Origin: Solimonas sp. SE-A11
Lineage (GTDB): Bacteria; Pseudomonadota; Gammaproteobacteria; Nevskiales; Nevskiaceae
Assembly: GCF_030345715.1 (NCBI RefSeq)
Contig: NZ_JAUASX010000020.1
Span: 21,324-85,323 of the forward strand
Reading direction: 5' to 3'
Length of the DNA: 64,000 nucleotides
Shown: positions 1-8,702 of the stretch, piece by piece
How positions within the stretch are numbered: the first letter of the stretch is position 1
How the letters are laid out: every line of letters starts with the position of its first letter
Made by a program: the position numbers and the translations under genes
Notes under the pieces: generated by a model
Told to the model about the DNA's origin: nothing
Seen by the model: only the letters and a program-made list of their open reading frames with translations
The model's database searches: none

Positions 1-1680
1 CTGGTGTTCGTGTTCTCGATCCTGCTGATGATGAACACGCAGGGCGAGCTGGCGCCGGAAGAGGACCTGGGCTTCGCCTTCTCGATCAGCGAGACCGACG
101 GCTACGCCACGCAGGAGTACATGGACGAGTACTTCGCCGAGATCCAGAAGGTGGCGCTCAAGCACCCGGAGCTGGACCACATCTTCACCTTCGTGATCGA
201 CACCAGCCAGGCCTTCATGGGCATGGTGATGAAGCCCTGGGCCGATCGCGAGACCGCCACCAAGAACATCCTGGCCGAGATGCAGCCAGACATGGAAAAG
301 GTCGCCGGCATCCGCTGGGCCGGCCTGCAGCCGCCGCCGCTGCCGACCCCCGGCCAGGGCTACCCGGTCGAGTTCGTGCTCAAGTCCACCTCCGATCCGG
401 TGACGATGGCTCGCGTCGGCGACGAGATCATCCAGCGCGCCCTGGCGCAGAAGAAGTTCTTCTACGCCGCCCCGCGCCTGCGCATCGACCGCCCCGAGGC
501 CGTGATCGAGATCGATCGCGACAAGGCAGCCTTGCTGGGCGTGGACATGGCACAGTTGTCCGGCGACCTGTCGGCGTTGCTGGCGGGCGGCGAGGTCAAC
601 CGCTTCTCCTACGAGGATCGCTCCTACAAGGTGATCCAGCAGGTGGAGCGCGGTGATCGCTTGAACCCGGCGCAGCTGGAGGGCTACTACACCCGTGCCT
701 CCAACGGAGAGCTGATCCCGATCTCGACGCTGGTGACCATCAGCTCGCGCATCGTGCCGCGCTCGATCGAGCACGCGCAGCAGCTCAACTCCAACACCAT
801 CGTGGCGGTGCCGCGTCCGGACGTGACGCAGGGCGAGGCCCTGAAGATCCTGGAGGACATTGCCGCAGAGGTCATGCCGGCCGGCTTCCAGATCGACTAC
901 GCCGGCCCGTCCCGCCAGTTCAAGACGGAAGGGTCGGCGCTGCTGGTGACTTTCGGCTTCGCGCTGGTCATCATCTACCTGGTGCTGGCCGCGCAGTTCG
1001 AGTCCTTCCGCGATCCGCTGGTGATCCTGGTGACGGTGCCGATGGCGGTCTGCGGTGCGCTGCTGGTGCTGAATATCTTCGCCCTGACCAATAGCGCGCC
1101 TGGCATAGGAACGGGCGCCATATTGCTCTTGCTTGCCGTGGCAGTCCTGCCATTTGTTGCAGCAAGGATCGCTCAACCCTTCTGGTTGCGCGCCCTTGCC
1201 TGGCTCGTACTCCTCGTGGCTGCTATCGGACTGGTTGTGCTGCTGCATTCCACGGGAATCATCAACGCACTCTGGACGACCAAGTTCCCCGGCATGACGC
1301 TGAACATCTACACCTGGGTGGGCCTGATCACGCTGATCGGCGTGATCTCCAAGCACGGCATCCTGATCGTGGAGTTCGCCAACAAGCTGCAGGAACGCGG
1401 CCTGAGCAAGCGCGACGCGATCGAGGAGGCGACCTCGGTGCGTCTGCGCCCGGTGCTGATGACGACCGCGGCGCTGGTGATCGGCATGGTGCCGCTGCTG
1501 CTGTCCTCGGGCCCCGGCACGGCCGCGCGCTTCTCGATGGGCCTGGTGATCGCCTCGGGCATGACCATCGGCACGCTGTTCACGCTGTACGTGGTGCCGG
1601 CCATGTACCTGTACATCGGCCACGACCTGTCCAAGTCACACGCGGCCGGCTCGCCGCCGGTGCCGCAGCTCAACCACTGA
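1..1680 (+). CDS. RND efflux transporter permease subunit (C-terminal part, 5' truncated by window)
   Basis: This is the C-terminal 559 residues of an inner-membrane proton-driven RND pump (AcrB/MexB family, usually about 1030-1050 residues). The reading frame is open from base 1, so the start lies upstream. The porter-domain segment is followed by the hallmark stretch with QFESFRDPLVI, then LNIYTWVGLITLIG and KHGILIVEFAN, the conserved TM10 region of these pumps, and the closing VRLRPVLMTT and GTLFTLYVVPAMY motifs. Oddly, about 64 extra residues rich in hydrophobic stretches sit between TM9 and TM10, encoded with codons unlike the rest of the gene (listed separately). A membrane-fusion partner would be expected upstream. 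Family assignment is firm; substrate is unknown. Confidence 0.93.
   Translation: MVFVFSILLMMNTQGELAPEEDLGFAFSISETDGYATQEYMDEYFAEIQKVALKHPELDHIFTFVIDTSQAFMGMVMKPWADRETATKNILAEMQPDMEKVAGIRWAGLQPPPLPTPGQGYPVEFVLKSTSDPVTMARVGDEIIQRALAQKKFFYAAPRLRIDRPEAVIEIDRDKAALLGVDMAQLSGDLSALLAGGEVNRFSYEDRSYKVIQQVERGDRLNPAQLEGYYTRASNGELIPISTLVTISSRIVPRSIEHAQQLNSNTIVAVPRPDVTQGEALKILEDIAAEVMPAGFQIDYAGPSRQFKTEGSALLVTFGFALVIIYLVLAAQFESFRDPLVILVTVPMAVCGALLVLNIFALTNSAPGIGTGAILLLLAVAVLPFVAARIAQPFWLRALAWLVLLVAAIGLVVLLHSTGIINALWTTKFPGMTLNIYTWVGLITLIGVISKHGILIVEFANKLQERGLSKRDAIEEATSVRLRPVLMTTAALVIGMVPLLLSSGPGTAARFSMGLVIASGMTIGTLFTLYVVPAMYLYIGHDLSKSHAAGSPPVPQLNH
1090..1282 (+). other. In-frame insertion with atypical codon use inside the RND gene
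   Basis: Between the TM9 segment (VPMAVCGALLVLN) and the TM10 segment (MTLNIYTWVG) most RND pumps have only a few residues. Here about 64 residues intervene, containing two predicted membrane spans (around AILLLLAVAVLPFVAARI and AWLVLLVAAIGLVVLL). The codons change abruptly to forms rare in the flanks (ata, gga, ctt, cca, ttt, gtt, gca, agg, caa) and return to the GC-ending style at the far boundary. The frame is kept. This looks like a domain gained secondarily, though a lineage-specific RND subfamily is possible. Confidence 0.6.
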
Positions 1681-1700
1681 CTTTTTTTCTCAGCCCATTA

Positions 1701-1725
1701 GGCCCGCGCTAGCGGGCCTTTTCTT
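1701..1725 (+). terminator. Rho-independent terminator of the RND gene
   Basis: A perfect 7-bp stem GGCCCGC/GCGGGCC with a 4-base loop is followed by a T-rich run (ttttctt). It begins 20 bases after the RND stop codon. Confidence 0.85.
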
Positions 1726-1742
1726 ATCCGCGCGCTGCCGGC

Positions 1743-2372
1743 TCAGCCGGCTTTGCGCGCCCGGGCCGCGGGCTTCACCGCGGCGTCCATGTAGGGCGCC
1801 AGGAAGCCCGCCATCGCCGCCACCGCCGCGTCGCGATAGGCCGGCGTGATCTCGCCGTACTCGAAGAAGGAGCGGCGGAAGCAGGCGGTGCCGATGTCGG
1901 CGGCCAGTGTCGTCAGGTCTGGCGAGCCTCCCGGCAGCAAGCCGCCCTGGTACCAGACCATGCGGCCCAGTTCGCCCAGGCGCTTGTTGGTGCGCTCCTG
2001 TGCGCGATAGCTGTCGTCGGTCACCGCACCGCCCAGGATCAGCGGTCGCGCCGCCGGGTGCGCGTTGTGGAAGGCCACCGCATGGTCCACCACCACAGCG
2101 GTGCCGTCGCGCCATCCCAGCCGGCGCAATTCCTCGGCGCGAGAGAAGAACACCGCCTCCAGTTCCACCAGGTAGCGCCCCACCAGCTCGTTGAGGATCG
2201 CGTAGGGCGTGGGGAAGTAGGCGTAGACGCTGCCGCGTGTGTAGCCCAGGCGTTCGGCCAAGGCGGGGATCGAGAAGCCAGAGAGTCCCGCCTCGATCAG
2301 CAGCGTTTCGGCGGCCTGCAGGATACGGTCGAAGCGGTCCTTCGCGCGCTGCTGCGTGGGGTGCCGGGCCAC
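1743..2372 (-). CDS. TetR/AcrR family transcriptional regulator
   Basis: A DNA-binding repressor of about 209 residues. The N-terminal helix-turn-helix is clear: ILQAAETLLIEAG, then IPALAERLGYTRGSVYAYFP, the usual TetR recognition-helix pattern. The C-terminal ligand domain has no recognisable specificity. The start is a GTG (VARHPTQQ...) with no convincing ribosome-binding site. It lies exactly where a fragment of an acyl-CoA dehydrogenase on the other strand begins, so the native start and promoter may have been lost in a rearrangement. The frame stays open further upstream, but that extension is only the antisense of the dehydrogenase relic. It is convergent with the RND gene. Confidence 0.8.
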   Translation of the reverse strand: MARHPTQQRAKDRFDRILQAAETLLIEAGLSGFSIPALAERLGYTRGSVYAYFPTPYAILNELVGRYLVELEAVFFSRAEELRRLGWRDGTAVVVDHAVAFHNAHPAARPLILGGAVTDDSYRAQERTNKRLGELGRMVWYQGGLLPGGSPDLTTLAADIGTACFRRSFFEYGEITPAYRDAAVAAMAGFLAPYMDAAVKPAARARKAG

Positions 2373-2921
2373 GGCCGATATGGTGATCGTCGCCGTGAAG
2401 GTGGGCGAGGGCGACGAGGGCGGCAAGAGCGTGAGCCTGGTGATCCTGGAGGCCGACCGTCCCGGGTTCTCCAAGGCCAAGCCGCTGAAGAAGGTCGGCA
2501 TGAAGGCGCAGGATACCTGCGAGCTGTTCTTCAACAACGTGCGCGTGCCCAAGTCCAACATCCTGGGCGGCGACATGGCCATCGGCCAGGGCTTGATCAT
2601 GCTGATGAAGGAACTGGCCTGGGAACGCATGGTGATCGCCGTGATGTCGGTCGCTGGTGCCCGCGCCGCCTTCGAGGGCACGGTGGAATACACCAAGGGC
2701 CGCAAGGCCTTCGGCAAGCCGGTGGCCAGCTTCCAGAACAGCAAGTTCAAGCTCGCCGAGATGCGCTCCGAGATCGAGATCGCCCAGGCCTACGTGGACC
2801 GCTGCATCAAGCTGGTGCAGCAGCCCAAGCCGAGCCCGGAGGCGGCCGCCGCAGCCAAATACTGGTGCTCCGACATGATGAAATAGATCATCGACGAATG
2901 CGTGCAACTGCACGGGGGCTA
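2373..2921 (+). pseudogene. Acyl-CoA dehydrogenase relic (middle/C-terminal fragment)
   Basis: The translation matches the central and C-terminal parts of an acyl-CoA dehydrogenase: VILEADRPGFS, AQDTCELFFNNVRVP and the FAD-domain motif YTKGRKAFGKPVASFQNSKF. The N-terminal substrate-binding half is absent; the similarity begins abruptly at ADMVIVAVKV next to the tetR 5' end. An in-frame TAG after MMK interrupts the motif that should continue I-DECVQLHGGYG, and similarity ends at LHGGY before the final helix. With both ends missing and a nonsense codon, it cannot make a working enzyme. It is probably the scar of a deletion that joined tetR to this gene. Confidence 0.85.
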
Positions 2922-3020
2922 CCGTCCGGATTTTTTATTCCCACCCTGCAGGGGATGCCCTGCGGCCGCTCGGACCGTACCATCCGATCCATCCTTCAGC
3001 CATCGATCCGATCACGACCC

Positions 3021-4170
3021 ATGGACTTCTCCCTCAGCCCCGAGCTGCAGACCCTGCAGCAGCGCACCCGCGAGTTCATCGCCGGGCATGTGATTCCCTA
3101 CGAGCGCGATCCGCGCCAGACCCCGCATGGCCCGACCGAGGAACTGCGGCAGGAACTGGTGGCCCTGGCCCGCGACGCCGGTCTGCTGACGCCACATGCC
3201 TCGCCCGAATTCGGTGGCTTGGGCCTGTCGCACATCGCCAAGGCCGTGGTGTTCGAGGAGGCCGGCTATTCGCCGCTCGGTCCGGTGGCGCTGAACATCC
3301 ACGCACCGGACGAAGGCAACATCCACCTGATGGAGATCGTGGCTACGCCCGGGCAGAAGGAGCGCGGAGGGGCGCACGCGCTCCTGCTTCGCCATGACCG
3401 AGCCGTCGCCGGGCGCGGGCTCCGACCCTTCCATGCTGCAGACCACGGCAGTGCGTGACGGCGACCATTACGTCATCAACGGCACCAAGTGGCTCATCAC
3501 CGGCGCCGAGGGCGCGAGCTTCGTCATCATCATGGCGATGATGGAGGACGGCTCCGCCACCATGTTCCTGTCGGACATGGCCCGGCCCGAGATCCGCCTG
3601 GAACGCCTGATGGACTCGCTGGATTCCTGCTTCACCGGCGGCCACGGCGTGCTGCACTTCGAGAACCTGCGCATCCCGGCGGCCGACGTGCTGGGTGAGA
3701 TCGGCAAGGGCTTCCGCTATGCCCAGGTGCGCCTGGCGCCGGCGCGGCTGACGCACTGCATGCGCTGGCTGGGCGCCGCGCGCCGGGCCCACGACACCGC
3801 GCTGGCCTACGCCCGGCAGCGCCAGGCCTTCGGCAAGCGCCTGGGCGAGCACGAGGGCGTGGGCTTCATGCTGGCGGACAACGCCATGGACCTGCACAAC
3901 ACGCGCCTGGCGATCTGGCACTGCGCCTGGGTGCTGGACCAGGGTCATTCCGGCAACCGCGAGTCGAGCATGACCAAGGTCACCGCCTCCGAGGCCGCCT
4001 GGCGCATCGTCGACCGCTCGGTGCAGATCCTCGGCGGTCGCGGCGTCACCGGCGAGGCCATCGTGGAGCGCATCTTCCGCGACCTGCGCGCCTTCCGCAT
4101 CTACGACGGCCCCTCCGAGGTCCACCGCTGGAGCCTGGCCAGCAAGCTGCTGGACGGGAAGATCTCATGA
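3021..4170 (+). pseudogene. Acyl-CoA dehydrogenase, disrupted by frameshift
   Basis: Two adjacent frames together encode one acyl-CoA dehydrogenase of about 380 residues (FAD-dependent alpha,beta-desaturation of acyl-CoA). The first begins MDFSLSPELQTLQQ and runs to IVATPGQKER. The second continues with RSCFAMTEPSPGAGSDP, the FAD-contact region, then RQRQAFGKRLGEHEGV and the C-terminal QILGGRGVTGEAIVERIFRDLRAFRIYDGPSEVH. The break near 3360 combines a frame change with loss of a few codons. An ATG at 3394 could restart translation, but the product would lack the N-terminal domain. The stop overlaps the next gene's start (ATGA), so the two were an operon. A sequencing error cannot be excluded. 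Confidence 0.8.
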
Positions 4171-4937
4171 GCCCCGATCTGTTCTCCCTCAAGGGGCGCC
4201 GCGCCCTGGTGACCGGCGCCTCCAGCGGCTTCGGCCAGTACTTCGCCCGTGTGCTGGCGCGTGCGGGCGCCGAGGTCGCGGTGGCGGCACGCCGGGCCGA
4301 CCGGCTCTCCGCACTGGTGGAGCAGATCAACGCGGAGGGTGGCAGCGCGCTGGCGCTGTCCATGGACGTGACCGCGCGCGACAGCGTGCAGGCCGCCTTC
4401 GACGAGCTGGCCGCGTGTTGGGGTGCCCCGGACATCGTCGTCAACAATGCCGGCGTCGGCGCCAAGGCCCGCGCCCTGGACTGCGATGACGCGGAGTGGA
4501 CGTCCGTGGTGGATACCAACCTCCGCGGCGCCTGGATGGTGGCGCAGGAGGCGGCGCGGCGCATGGTGGCCGCCCAGCGCGGCGGCAGCATCATCAACAT
4601 CACCTCGATCCTGGCCAGCCGCGTCGGCGTCGCCCTGGCCCCGTACTGCGCGTCCAAGGCGGCCCTGGCGCACCTGACGCGGGCCCTGGCTCTGGAATGG
4701 GCCCGGCATGGCATCCGCGTCAACAGCATCGCCCCCGGCTACTTCTCCACCGAGATCAATGCGGACTACCTCGCCAGCGAGGGCGGCGAGAAGCTGCGGG
4801 CGAGGGTGCCCTTCCGCCGCTTCGGCCAGTACCCGGACCTTGACGGCCCCCTGCTGCTGCTGGCCTCGGACGCCGGCCGCTACATGAGCGGGGCCGAGAT
4901 CGTGGTGGACGGCGCGCACTCCTGCACCTCGATCTGA
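4167..4937 (+). CDS. SDR family NAD(P)-dependent oxidoreductase
   Basis: A 256-residue classical short-chain dehydrogenase with a Rossmann fold. The cofactor motif TGASSGFG lies near residue 17, NNAG near residue 93, a catalytic Ser in NITSI, and the Tyr-Lys pair in YCASK. The C-terminal IAPGYFSTEIN segment is typical of 3-oxoacyl-ACP-reductase-like SDRs. An Arg-Arg after the second strand (AARRADR) favours NADP(H). It is translationally coupled (4-base overlap) to the disrupted acyl-CoA dehydrogenase, which suggests a role in beta-oxidation-type catabolism. The substrate is not evident. Confidence 0.88.
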   Translation: MSPDLFSLKGRRALVTGASSGFGQYFARVLARAGAEVAVAARRADRLSALVEQINAEGGSALALSMDVTARDSVQAAFDELAACWGAPDIVVNNAGVGAKARALDCDDAEWTSVVDTNLRGAWMVAQEAARRMVAAQRGGSIINITSILASRVGVALAPYCASKAALAHLTRALALEWARHGIRVNSIAPGYFSTEINADYLASEGGEKLRARVPFRRFGQYPDLDGPLLLLASDAGRYMSGAEIVVDGAHSCTSI

Positions 4938-5035
4938 GCGCCTCACCTGGGCCCGGCCGGGTCCGGGCCGGCACAGGGAACCTGCCGGCCTGCGGCCAGT
5001 CCAAGCGGCATGCTCCGACGCCGGAGGGTACGCCC

Positions 5036-5629
5036 TTGAAATCCGCTTCGATCCTGCTGGCCTGCTGCCTGGCGCTGGCTGCCTGCCAGCGCGGCAGCGG
5101 CGAGAATTCCCCGCCGGTTGAACACAAGCCGGAGTCTGCCGAAGCAGCGCCCACGCCCACGACTGCGCCGCCCAAGCCGGACGACGAGGTGGGCTTCCGT
5201 GGCTTCGGCCCCGCGCATTTCGGCGATGGCGAGGCCGCCGTGCGCCTGGCCTGGGGCCGCCCGCTGAAGGCTTCCGGCAGCGAACCCAGCGCCTGCCTGC
5301 AGTTATTCCCCGATCCGCTGCCGCACCAGGGCTTCGGCACTTCGTTCATGCTGGTGGACGGCCGCTTCGCCCGTTTCGACGTGGACGAGGACCTGTATCC
5401 GGCACCGGGTGGCGGGCGGGTCGGCAGCACCGCGCAGGAACTGCTGCAGCGCTATGCCGGCCGCGTCGAGCAGATGCCGCACAAGTACGTGGAAGGGGCG
5501 AAATACCTCATCGTCCGGGCGCCCCAGGGCGACGCCAAGCTGATCTTCGAGGTTTCGCCGCAGGGCAAGGCGCAACGCTGGCGCGTGGGCCTGCCGCCGG
5601 CCGTGGACTACGTCGAGGGCTGTTCTTGA
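5036..5629 (+). CDS. Putative lipoprotein of unknown function
   Basis: 197 residues with a short lipoprotein signal peptide ending in the lipobox LAAC (Cys17). A Pro/Ala/Glu-rich linker follows, then a folded domain beginning GFRGFGPAHFGDGEAAVRLAWGRP. The start is a TTG, supported by a strong GGAGGG seven bases upstream. The domain is not one I can assign; its opening, where an xGFGP-x-xxGD-x-EAAVRLAWG pattern is followed by a Cys-containing stretch, recalls small periplasmic proteins of unknown function in xanthomonads and relatives. Its 3' end overlaps the convergent SDR gene by 22 bases. Confidence 0.7.
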   Translation: MKSASILLACCLALAACQRGSGENSPPVEHKPESAEAAPTPTTAPPKPDDEVGFRGFGPAHFGDGEAAVRLAWGRPLKASGSEPSACLQLFPDPLPHQGFGTSFMLVDGRFARFDVDEDLYPAPGGGRVGSTAQELLQRYAGRVEQMPHKYVEGAKYLIVRAPQGDAKLIFEVSPQGKAQRWRVGLPPAVDYVEGCS

Positions 5630-6582
5630 GGAACCAGCGGCGCGGCGGTTTCGTCCCATAGCCGCCGCGAGATGGCGGCATCGCGGCTGTCGGCGCTGGC
5701 GGGAGCCACGCGGCAGCTGCGGTAGTAGGCCCCGCCTACGGCCTCCGGCGCGGTGGCGCAAAGCAGCGTGGTCTGCGCGCCTTCCTGCGGTGTCAGCAGG
5801 AAGATCGCCTCCAGCGGCGCGAAGAAGCGCCGTACCGTCTCCAGCAGCGGGTTGCCGCTGAGCCCCTTGTCGGCAATGTTGGTGAACACCGCGCCCGGAT
5901 GCAGGCTGAAGGCCTTGAGGCCCTGCGCGCCATGGCGCCGCTGCAGTTCCTGGGTGGCATGCACCAGGGCCAGCTTGGAATTGCCGTAGGCCACCCAGGA
6001 GTTGTAGGCCGGGCCACCCCCGAACAGGCCGGCATTGCTGCCGCGTGCGTGCAGCATCGACACCACGTTGATTACGCGCGCCTCGCCTTGCTTGGAGGCC
6101 GTCTGCAGCAGCAGCGGCAACAGGCGCAGGGTCAGCTGCATCGTGCCCAGGTAATTCGTGCGCCAGTGAATCTCGTGGCCGTCGACGAGCTTCGGTTCCT
6201 TCCACTGCGACAGCAGGTCCAGGTGGATGCCCGCGTTGTTGATCAGGCCATCCAGGCGGCCATAGGCAATGACGAAGTCCGCGAGCCGGTCCACCGAGCT
6301 GGCGTAGGCCAGGTCCAGGGCCAGGGGCTCCACCCTGCCGCTTCCCGGCGGGAGTGTTGCGCGCAGCGCCTGCGCCGCGGCATCCGGCTGACTGCGCGTG
6401 GTGACGAGCACGGTCGCCCCCCAGGCGGCCAGCGCCCGGGCGGTCTCGAAGCCGATGGAGCCCGGCGCGATGCCGGTGACCAGGTAGACGCGACCCTTCA
6501 GGTCGCGGGGCTGCGCGCTCGCCGCTCCGAACAGGCGGCGGCAGGCGCGGCCCAGCGCCGCCGTGTAGCGGCGCAGGCCCAT
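5608..6582 (-). CDS. SDR family oxidoreductase (retinol dehydrogenase-like)
   Basis: 324 residues with an N-terminal extension of about 25 residues before the Rossmann motif TGIAPGSIGFE. NNAG is present, catalytic Ser sits in VVSML, and the YGNSK motif supplies Tyr and Lys. The overall layout (LINNAGIHL, ..YGNSKLALVH..) resembles the WW-oxidoreductase/retinol dehydrogenase branch acting on hydrophobic alcohols or sterols. It lies two bases downstream of the aldolase gene on the same strand, so it is probably the last gene of the catabolic operon. The substrate is inferred only from context. Confidence 0.83.
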   Translation of the reverse strand: MGLRRYTAALGRACRRLFGAASAQPRDLKGRVYLVTGIAPGSIGFETARALAAWGATVLVTTRSQPDAAAQALRATLPPGSGRVEPLALDLAYASSVDRLADFVIAYGRLDGLINNAGIHLDLLSQWKEPKLVDGHEIHWRTNYLGTMQLTLRLLPLLLQTASKQGEARVINVVSMLHARGSNAGLFGGGPAYNSWVAYGNSKLALVHATQELQRRHGAQGLKAFSLHPGAVFTNIADKGLSGNPLLETVRRFFAPLEAIFLLTPQEGAQTTLLCATAPEAVGGAYYRSCRVAPASADSRDAAISRRLWDETAAPLVPQEQPST

Positions 6583-6584
6583 GC

Positions 6585-7634
6585 TCAGGCGGCGTTGGCC
6601 TTCAGAAGCCCACGCTCGCGGGCCAGCGTCAGCGCCAGGTCCTCGATCATGTCTTCCTGGCCGCCGACCATCTTCTGGCGGCCCAGCTCCAGCAGCAGCT
6701 CACGGGCCGGGATGCCGTACTTGGCCTCGGCGCGGCGCGCGAACAGCAGGAAGCTGGAGTACACGCCGGCATAGCCCAGCGTCAGCGAGTTGCGGTCGAT
6801 GCGGACGGGGAAGTCCATGATCGGCGTGACCAGGTCCTCGGCCACGTCGGAGATCTTGAACACGTCCACCCCGGTCTCGATGCCCATGCGGTTGCACACC
6901 GCCACGAAGACTTCCATCGGCGTGTTGCCGGCACCGGCGCCCATGCCGCCGCAGGCGCAGTCGATGCGGCGCGCACCGGCCGCGACCGCCGCGATGGAGT
7001 TGGCCACGCCCATCGACAGGTTGTGGTGGCCGTGGAAGCCGATCTCGGTTTCCGGCTTGAGCTTCTGGCGCGCCAGCGCGATGCGGGCGGTGACGTCGTC
7101 CGGCAGCATGTAGCCAGCCGAGTCGGTCAGGTAGATGCAGTTGGCGCCGTAGCTTTCCATCAGCAGCGCCTGCTCGATCAGCTGCTCCGGCTCGATCATG
7201 TGCGCCATCATCAGGAAGCCCACCGTATCCAGGCCCATCTTGCGGCCCAGCGCGATGTGCTGCTCGGAGACGTCGGCCTCGGTGCAGTGGGTGGCGACAC
7301 GGATCGTGGTCACGCCGCAATCGGCGGCCATCTTCAGGTGGTCCACGGTGCCGATGCCCGGCAGCAGCAGGGCCGAGACCTTGGCCTGCTTCATCAGCGG
7401 GATCACCGCGCGCAGGTATTCCTCGTCGGTGGCGGCGGGGAAGCCGTAGTTCACCGAGGCGCCGCCCAGGCCGTCGCCGTGGGTGACTTCGATCAGCGGG
7501 CAACCCGCCTGGTCCAGGCCCTGGGCGATGGACTTCATCTGGTCGATGGTGATCTGGTGACGCTTGGGGTGCATGCCGTCGCGCAGCGACATGTCATGGA
7601 CCTTGATCTTGATGCCCTTGAGGTTGAGGCTCAT
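6585..7634 (-). CDS. dmpG: 4-hydroxy-2-oxovalerate aldolase
   Basis: A 349-residue class II aldolase of the DmpG/MhpE/BphI/TesG/HsaF family. It splits 4-hydroxy-2-oxo acids into pyruvate plus an aldehyde, which is channelled to the partner acetaldehyde dehydrogenase. Seen: the HMGL-like TIM-barrel opening [15 protein letters not shown] with metal-site Asp and catalytic Arg, [11 protein letters not shown] with the two metal-binding His residues, and the C-terminal communication domain. It lies directly downstream of the dehydrogenase gene, the partner it physically binds in characterised systems. A 66-base intergenic stretch with an inverted repeat separates them. Confidence 0.95.
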   Translation of the reverse strand: MSLNLKGIKIKVHDMSLRDGMHPKRHQITIDQMKSIAQGLDQAGCPLIEVTHGDGLGGASVNYGFPAATDEEYLRAVIPLMKQAKVSALLLPGIGTVDHLKMAADCGVTTIRVATHCTEADVSEQHIALGRKMGLDTVGFLMMAHMIEPEQLIEQALLMESYGANCIYLTDSAGYMLPDDVTARIALARQKLKPETEIGFHGHHNLSMGVANSIAAVAAGARRIDCACGGMGAGAGNTPMEVFVAVCNRMGIETGVDVFKISDVAEDLVTPIMDFPVRIDRNSLTLGYAGVYSSFLLFARRAEAKYGIPARELLLELGRQKMVGGQEDMIEDLALTLARERGLLKANAA

Positions 7635-7664
7635 TTGAGTGCTCCTTGCCGCTTCATCTTTTTG

Positions 7665-7692
7665 CTCCCCTCTCCCACGAGGGGAGAGGGGA
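7665..7692. repeat. CCCCTCTCCC-type inverted repeat between dmpF and dmpG
   Basis: A 10-bp perfect stem (CCCCTCTCCC / GGGAGAGGGG) with a 5-base loop. In the operon's direction it is followed by A residues rather than T, so it is not a rho-independent terminator. Related CCCTC/GAGGG palindromes occur at 21957-22110, so this is a dispersed intergenic repeat. Confidence 0.6.
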
Positions 7693-7700
7693 CTGTTTGG

Positions 7701-8606
7701 TTACGCCGCTTCCAGCGTCAGCCGGCCCGCCAGGATTTCCTCGGCGAACATCTCGGCGGTGCGCGTGGCCGACGCCGTCATGATGTCGAGGTTGCCGGCG
7801 TACTTCGGCAGGAAGTCGCCCAGGCCCTCCACCTGCATGAAGCTGGTGACGCGGTTGCCGTCGAACACCGGGCCGTTGACCAGGCGGTAGCCCGGCACGT
7901 ACTTCTGCACCTCGGCCACCATGTCGCGCACCGACTCCTCGATCTCCTTCTGCCTGGGCGTATCCAGCGTCAGGCAGTGGATGGTGTCGCGCATGATCAT
8001 CGGCGGCTCGGCCGGGTTGATCACGATGATCGCCTTGCCCTCGTCGGCGCCGCCGATCTTGGCGACCGCGCCCGAGGTGGTGCGGGTGAACTCGTCGATG
8101 TTCTTGCGCGTGCCCGGGCCCACTGACTTGCTGGCGACCGTGGCGATGATCTCGGCGTACTTCACCTTCTGCACGCGCGACACGGCATAGACCATCGGGA
8201 TCGTCGCCTGGCCACCGCAGGTGACCATGTTGACGTTCATCTCGCGCTTGCCGGCGTGTTCCTTGAGGTTGATCGGCGGCACGCAGTAAGGGCCGATGGC
8301 CGCCGGCGTGAGGTCGATCATCATCACGCCGAGCTTGTTCAGCTTGTCGGAGTTTTCCTTATGCACGTAGGCGCTGGTGGCGTCGAAGGCGATCTGCACG
8401 CCGTCGGCCTTCACATGCTCCAGCATGCCGTCCACGCCCTTGTCGGTGGTCTTCAGGCCGTGCTCGCGCGCACGCGCCAGGCCCTCGGAGGTCGGGTCCA
8501 CGCCCACCATCCAGACCGGCTCCAGAACCTGAGAACGCTTCAGCTTGTAGAGCAGGTCGGTGCCGATGTTGCCGGGACCGATGATGGCGCACTTGATTTT
8601 TTTCAT
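7701..8606 (-). CDS. dmpF: Acetaldehyde dehydrogenase (acylating)
   Basis: 301 residues, the normal length for DmpF/MhpF/BphJ/TesF/HsaG. It oxidises the aldehyde released by the aldolase to the acyl-CoA using NAD+ and CoA. The N-terminal NAD-binding motif GPGNIGTD is at residue 9 and the catalytic cysteine is in [21 protein letters not shown] and [19 protein letters not shown] are family signatures. It forms the aldolase-dehydrogenase pair with the downstream gene. In steroid degraders the same pair makes propionyl-CoA or acetyl-CoA from the side product of ring cleavage. Confidence 0.95.
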   Translation of the reverse strand: MKKIKCAIIGPGNIGTDLLYKLKRSQVLEPVWMVGVDPTSEGLARAREHGLKTTDKGVDGMLEHVKADGVQIAFDATSAYVHKENSDKLNKLGVMMIDLTPAAIGPYCVPPINLKEHAGKREMNVNMVTCGGQATIPMVYAVSRVQKVKYAEIIATVASKSVGPGTRKNIDEFTRTTSGAVAKIGGADEGKAIIVINPAEPPMIMRDTIHCLTLDTPRQKEIEESVRDMVAEVQKYVPGYRLVNGPVFDGNRVTSFMQVEGLGDFLPKYAGNLDIMTASATRTAEMFAEEILAGRLTLEAA

Positions 8607-8631
8607 GGAGAAACTCGCTTTACAGAACGGA

Positions 8632-8681
8632 TGTAGGAGCCGGCTTGCCGGCGACTGTCGCCAGCAAGCTGGCTCCTACAG
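8632..8681. repeat. REP-like palindrome pair (TGTAGGAGCC family)
   Basis: TGTAGGAGCCGGCTTGCCGG faces an inverted near-copy ending GCTGGCTCCTACA. Each arm is itself a small hairpin. It resembles the pseudomonad REP family mobilised by RAYT transposases. Other copies lie at 22982, 27192 and 30881. Confidence 0.8.
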
Positions 8682-8702
8682 GTGTTGGAATCCGGCCCGG
8701 GC

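Noticed and set aside
7665..7692. Inverted repeat read as a terminator inside the aldolase operon
   Set aside because: In the direction of transcription it is followed by A residues, and ending the operon there would cut off the aldolase that partners the dehydrogenase.
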